This document shows, in pieces, positions 60,657 through 63,380 of a stretch of 63,380 nucleotides of DNA. This DNA is from DAOUET01 sp034430155 (GTDB lineage Bacteria > Chloroflexota > Anaerolineae > Anaerolineales > UBA4823), in contig DAOUET010000064.1 of the NCBI GenBank assembly GCA_034430155.1, positions 1 through 63,380 on the forward strand. Direction: 5' to 3'. Every line of letters begins with the position of its first letter. The first letter of the stretch is position 1. The notes below the pieces were generated by a model. It did not search any database, was not told the origin of the DNA, and saw only the letters and a list, made by a program, of their open reading frames with translations. A program made the position numbers and the translations under genes.

Positions 60657-61028
60657 TTATCGGTTGTCGAAGGATGGCAGGTACGCCAGAGACTTTCCAT
60701 TATTTACTTTCCCTTGGCTGCTGTCTATGCCTGTATCTATGACAGTCTGACCACCATTGAGAACCTCGAATATCCCGCTTTCGGGTGGGCTAGCTGGAAT
60801 AGCCAGATTTACGGCGGCGCAGCTCATCTGCCCCTCGAAATGTGTCACAGACCAGGGGCTCGGCCTGGGGAGTTTAAAAGTGCCCACGCTGGGAGGGACC
60901 TCATCTGGTAAGGGAAAATCTACCAAATCTTCGTCAGGGTTAGCAAATGGATTGCGACCGCCCGCTTGATCGCCCTCGTCTGGCGTTGACCCGTAAATAG
61001 TGATACACCACAGCTCACCCAGTACCCG
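60657..61028 (-). pseudogene. 3' remnant of a hypothetical secreted protein gene
   Basis: An open frame of about 123 residues with no ATG at its 5' end; it is cut at an in-frame TAG at 61031-61029. The product contains GSTPDEGDQAGGRNPFANPDE, FPLPDEVPPSVGTF and CAAVNLAIPASPP. Domain family not recognised. Looks like the C-terminal part of a decayed gene. No SD. Confidence 0.4.
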
Positions 61029-61031
61029 CTA

Positions 61032-61477
61032 CAACTAATGCGTTTCCCCATCTGCCGACATAGTTCCTGGACTCTGATGTAGGCTTTTATCACTTCATGA
61101 CTCTATGATCTGGGTCCTATCCTACTACCCATGCCGAGGGTTAGTTGCAATGCAAGTTATTTGTGAGCGCAGTCTGGGGAGGCCATAAGGGCCTCAACTG
61201 CAAGCGGAGCGGACAACCTATGGTATATGCCTGGGGTGGAAGGGATTGTGCAGCGCGAGTAATTCTGGCATCGACTACCTGACTTTCGATACATTTCTCT
61301 GGGGGAAAGTCAAGGAATCCAGCTAATACTTTTCGTTCATCAAACCACCTCCTTACGATAGGGTATAAAACCCTTCCAGGGTTTGGGCCAAAATAGCTCC
61401 TCAGGCTCGTGTGATTCTTCTACCCATGTGCTATTCTATTTACGCCTTCGAAAACGTGTAGGGGAGGTCAAATATGT
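61032..61477. other. Gene-poor stretch with a short hairpin
   Basis: No gene supported. AAACCCT-tcc-AGGGTTT (61368-61384) is a 7-bp hairpin. TGC-TATTCT near 61430-61439 could be an extended -10 for the gene at 61478. Confidence 0.35.
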
Positions 61478-61753
61478 ATGCAGATGAAATCTACCAGCAA
61501 GAGAAAGGGAGATTTCGTCTTTCTGACCATCCCCGCGGCACGGGCAAATAATGGTGTCCAAGCCGGGGTGGTCACGGATGTGGGCGGTCCCCTCAGCCAC
61601 GGTTCGATCGTGGCTCGCGAATACGGCATCCCGGCTGTGCTGGGTACTGGGATAGCAACTAAACGCATCCACAGTGGGCAGTTGATCAGGGTGGATGGTA
61701 TTGCCGGCGTGGTTACTTTGGTGGAAGATGAGCTAACGCCCTCTGAAAATTAG
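61478..61753 (+). pseudogene. Truncated PEP-utilizing enzyme, swivelling phosphohistidine domain
   Basis: 91 residues matching only the central phosphohistidine domain of PEP synthase/PPDK-like enzymes: GVVTDVGGPLSHGSIVAREYGIPAVLGTG, with the catalytic His in LSHGS. The catalytic ATP-grasp and PEP-binding domains are missing. GGGGAGG lies 11 nt before the start, so it may be expressed as a stand-alone phosphohistidine domain, but a remnant of a larger gene is simpler. Confidence 0.55.
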
Positions 61754-61784
61754 ATGCACAGATATAACCAGCAAGAGGTTTGAA

Positions 61785-63200
61785 ATGAAAAGAAACGGGA
61801 ATTTTAAAATCGAGATCCTTTCGTTGATCATATCCTTCAGCCTACTATTGGGGTTGGTGGGGTGCACTCAGGAGCGGGCTGTACCCGTCTCACCCACCGT
61901 AACTCCCGAAATCGCGCCAACCGTCACATCTACTGTAATTCCTACAAACGCGCCAACCCTCTCACCTGAAAAGCTGGGCGAATATCAGGAAGTTTTCGAG
62001 ATCGTCTGGCAGACGGTCAACCAGAGGTATTTTGACCCAGACTTCAACGGCGTGGATTGGGAAGCAATGTATGAAGAGTATCTGCCCAAGATCAGCGCGG
62101 CGGGAGACGATGAGGAGTTTTACATATTGTTGAACAAGATGTGTTTCGAGTTGGGTGTCTCCCACATCGCTGTGGTTCCTCCGGATTCCAATGCGCTGGA
62201 GCCGGTTCTTTCTGCTTCGGGGAGTGTGGGAATCGACCTCCGTTTGATTGATGATCAGGCAGTAATCACCGCTATCGAGGCGGGATCTCCGGCTGATCAG
62301 GCCGGTTTGCGTCCAGGCTATGTCATCCTGAGCCTTGATGATATCTCCCTAGAAAATGGGGAAGAACTGGTCAAACTCCAGGTGCCCCCTTTCAACGAAC
62401 GCCGGATGCGTGGTCAGGTGCTTTATGCAATTCTCACAAAACTCTATGGGGAACCCGGTCGAGAGATCTCGATCTCCTATCTGGATGAGCGCAACCAGAA
62501 TCACGCGGTCACTCTGGTGATTGAAGAGCGCGCAGGGCAACCTTTTACCGCAGAAGGTTTGCCACCCATGTATGTTGGATTCGAGGCCAGGCGTCTGGAA
62601 GGGCGCATTGCTTACATCCGCTTTGATGGTTTCCTGCCTCCGATCCTGGAGGATGTGTTGAGCGCCATTCAGGAGATGCGGGATGCGCCCGGGATGATCA
62701 TCGATATCCGCGGCAACCCGGGTGGGTTTTATCCAGTGCGTAAGGCGATCACCAGCCAGTTCTTCCAGGAACGCACTTTGCTGTGGCGATTCATAACCAG
62801 ACCAGGCCTGGAGATGCCGGGTTTTGAACACGAAGGCTATACCGATCCCCCCACCGAGCCTTATTTCGGGCCGGTGGTGGTCCTGGTAGATGTGCTGAGC
62901 GGATCATCGAGTGAGGAGTTCGCTGGCGCCATGAGTGCCAATCAACGGGCAACCATTGTTGGAGAACGCACACCCGGATCGGACCTGGTAGCAGACATCC
63001 TAATATTACCCAATGGGGCAACCTTTCTGTACCCGATCGCTCAAACCCAAACCTCCGATGGCACCGTTCTAGAAGATCGCGGGATCATTCCGGATATTCA
63101 GGTGGCTCTGGACCGCAACGCGTTGCTCCAGGGGATCGATTCTCAGCTTGAGGCTGCGGTTCGATATCTTGAAAGGGAAGTGATTACAGATGGCAACTAG
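61785..63200 (+). CDS. S41 family C-terminal processing peptidase lipoprotein
   Basis: 471 residues. Lipobox LVGC at about residue 27, then a Thr/Pro-rich linker. PDZ domain around residues 145-215 (SVGIDLRLIDDQAVITAIEAGSPADQAGLRPGYVILSLDD). S41 catalytic core: VVLVDVLSGSSSEEFAGAM with the nucleophilic Ser. The usual Lys of the TxGKG motif reads ERTPGSD, so the canonical Ser-Lys dyad is not evident. Probably a surface peptidase. SD AGAGG nearby. Confidence 0.82.
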   Translation: MKRNGNFKIEILSLIISFSLLLGLVGCTQERAVPVSPTVTPEIAPTVTSTVIPTNAPTLSPEKLGEYQEVFEIVWQTVNQRYFDPDFNGVDWEAMYEEYLPKISAAGDDEEFYILLNKMCFELGVSHIAVVPPDSNALEPVLSASGSVGIDLRLIDDQAVITAIEAGSPADQAGLRPGYVILSLDDISLENGEELVKLQVPPFNERRMRGQVLYAILTKLYGEPGREISISYLDERNQNHAVTLVIEERAGQPFTAEGLPPMYVGFEARRLEGRIAYIRFDGFLPPILEDVLSAIQEMRDAPGMIIDIRGNPGGFYPVRKAITSQFFQERTLLWRFITRPGLEMPGFEHEGYTDPPTEPYFGPVVVLVDVLSGSSSEEFAGAMSANQRATIVGERTPGSDLVADILILPNGATFLYPIAQTQTSDGTVLEDRGIIPDIQVALDRNALLQGIDSQLEAAVRYLEREVITDGN

Positions 63201-63274
63201 AAAGAACCCATACTCATTGCCCATAGCCTCAACCTGGGAAAAGAAGAAATAACCGCTGGTTGAAGGGAAAAAAC

Positions 63275-63380
63275 ATGAACACGCAAAATCAAATTCTCTT
63301 CCCCATTCTAACCTTGTGCCATCTGGGCAGCACAATATCCCTCACCATGGCCCTGATCTCTCCTCCGGCACCGCTGGCTG
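63275..63380 (+). CDS. Unidentified gene, 5' part only
   Basis: ATG 63275 with GAAGGGA upstream opens a frame that runs off the right edge. The first 35 residues are hydrophobic, compatible with a membrane or exported protein. Function cannot be told from this fragment. Confidence 0.45.
   Translation, partial: MNTQNQILFPILTLCHLGSTISLTMALISPPAPLA

Overview
The window (roughly half G+C, dense genes on both strands) looks like chromosomal DNA of an anaerobic or facultative member of the Chloroflexota, most likely class Anaerolineae. This is an inference from gene content: Thr/Pro-rich lipoproteins, a KamA-type aminomutase, an R3H-AAA ATPase, a bactofilin, PdxS/PdxT, and many genes with short or no leaders. 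No rRNA, tRNA or CRISPR array was found.

Layout. 0-0.6 kb: tail of a transposase and an insertion-sequence end. 0.7-6 kb: two M16 peptidases and a penicillin-acylase-type hydrolase. 6-13 kb: DedA protein, a DsbA-like/cyclophilin lipoprotein with an in-frame UGA, an HExxH protein, an epimerase, guaB and a DNA glycosylase. 13-20 kb: fabI-bactofilin, an orphan response regulator, AAC(3)-like, enoyl-CoA hydratase, SDR, and an EthD/YbaK/M23 operon. 20-30 kb: gmk-rhomboid, tmk, R3H ATPase, pdxST, kamA. 30-43 kb: lipoproteins, receiver protein, dehydrogenases, kynureninase, a PatB-like lyase and a MacB-type exporter. 43-55 kb: two NADPH/FAD oxidoreductases, gyrA, birA, MscS, a glycosyltransferase, galE and a LysM protein. 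55.7-60.6 kb: a signalling locus. 60.6-63.4 kb: gene remnants and an S41 peptidase.

The most notable locus is 55.7-60.3 kb. It encodes a polytopic histidine kinase with an extracellular PDZ-like loop, a 53-residue peptide with two Trp near its C-terminus, a prenyl-synthase-like protein with both Asp-rich motifs, and a LuxR-type response regulator. These are the four parts of the Bacillus ComQXPA pheromone system (kinase ComP, pheromone ComX, Trp prenyltransferase ComQ, regulator ComA), but in a different gene order. The regulator carries an in-frame TAA stop, and a structured short RNA with its own promoter and terminator appears to lie beside it.

The second is a probable selenoprotein at 6.96-8.27 kb. 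TGA replaces the first Cys of a thioredoxin-type CxxC, and a 7-bp stem-loop lies at the spacing expected of a bacterial SECIS.

Other signals are two related families of dispersed long palindromes (one with a compensatory base pair), a MITE-like element, several leaderless promoters, and a 32-codon candidate peptide gene followed directly by an intrinsic terminator.
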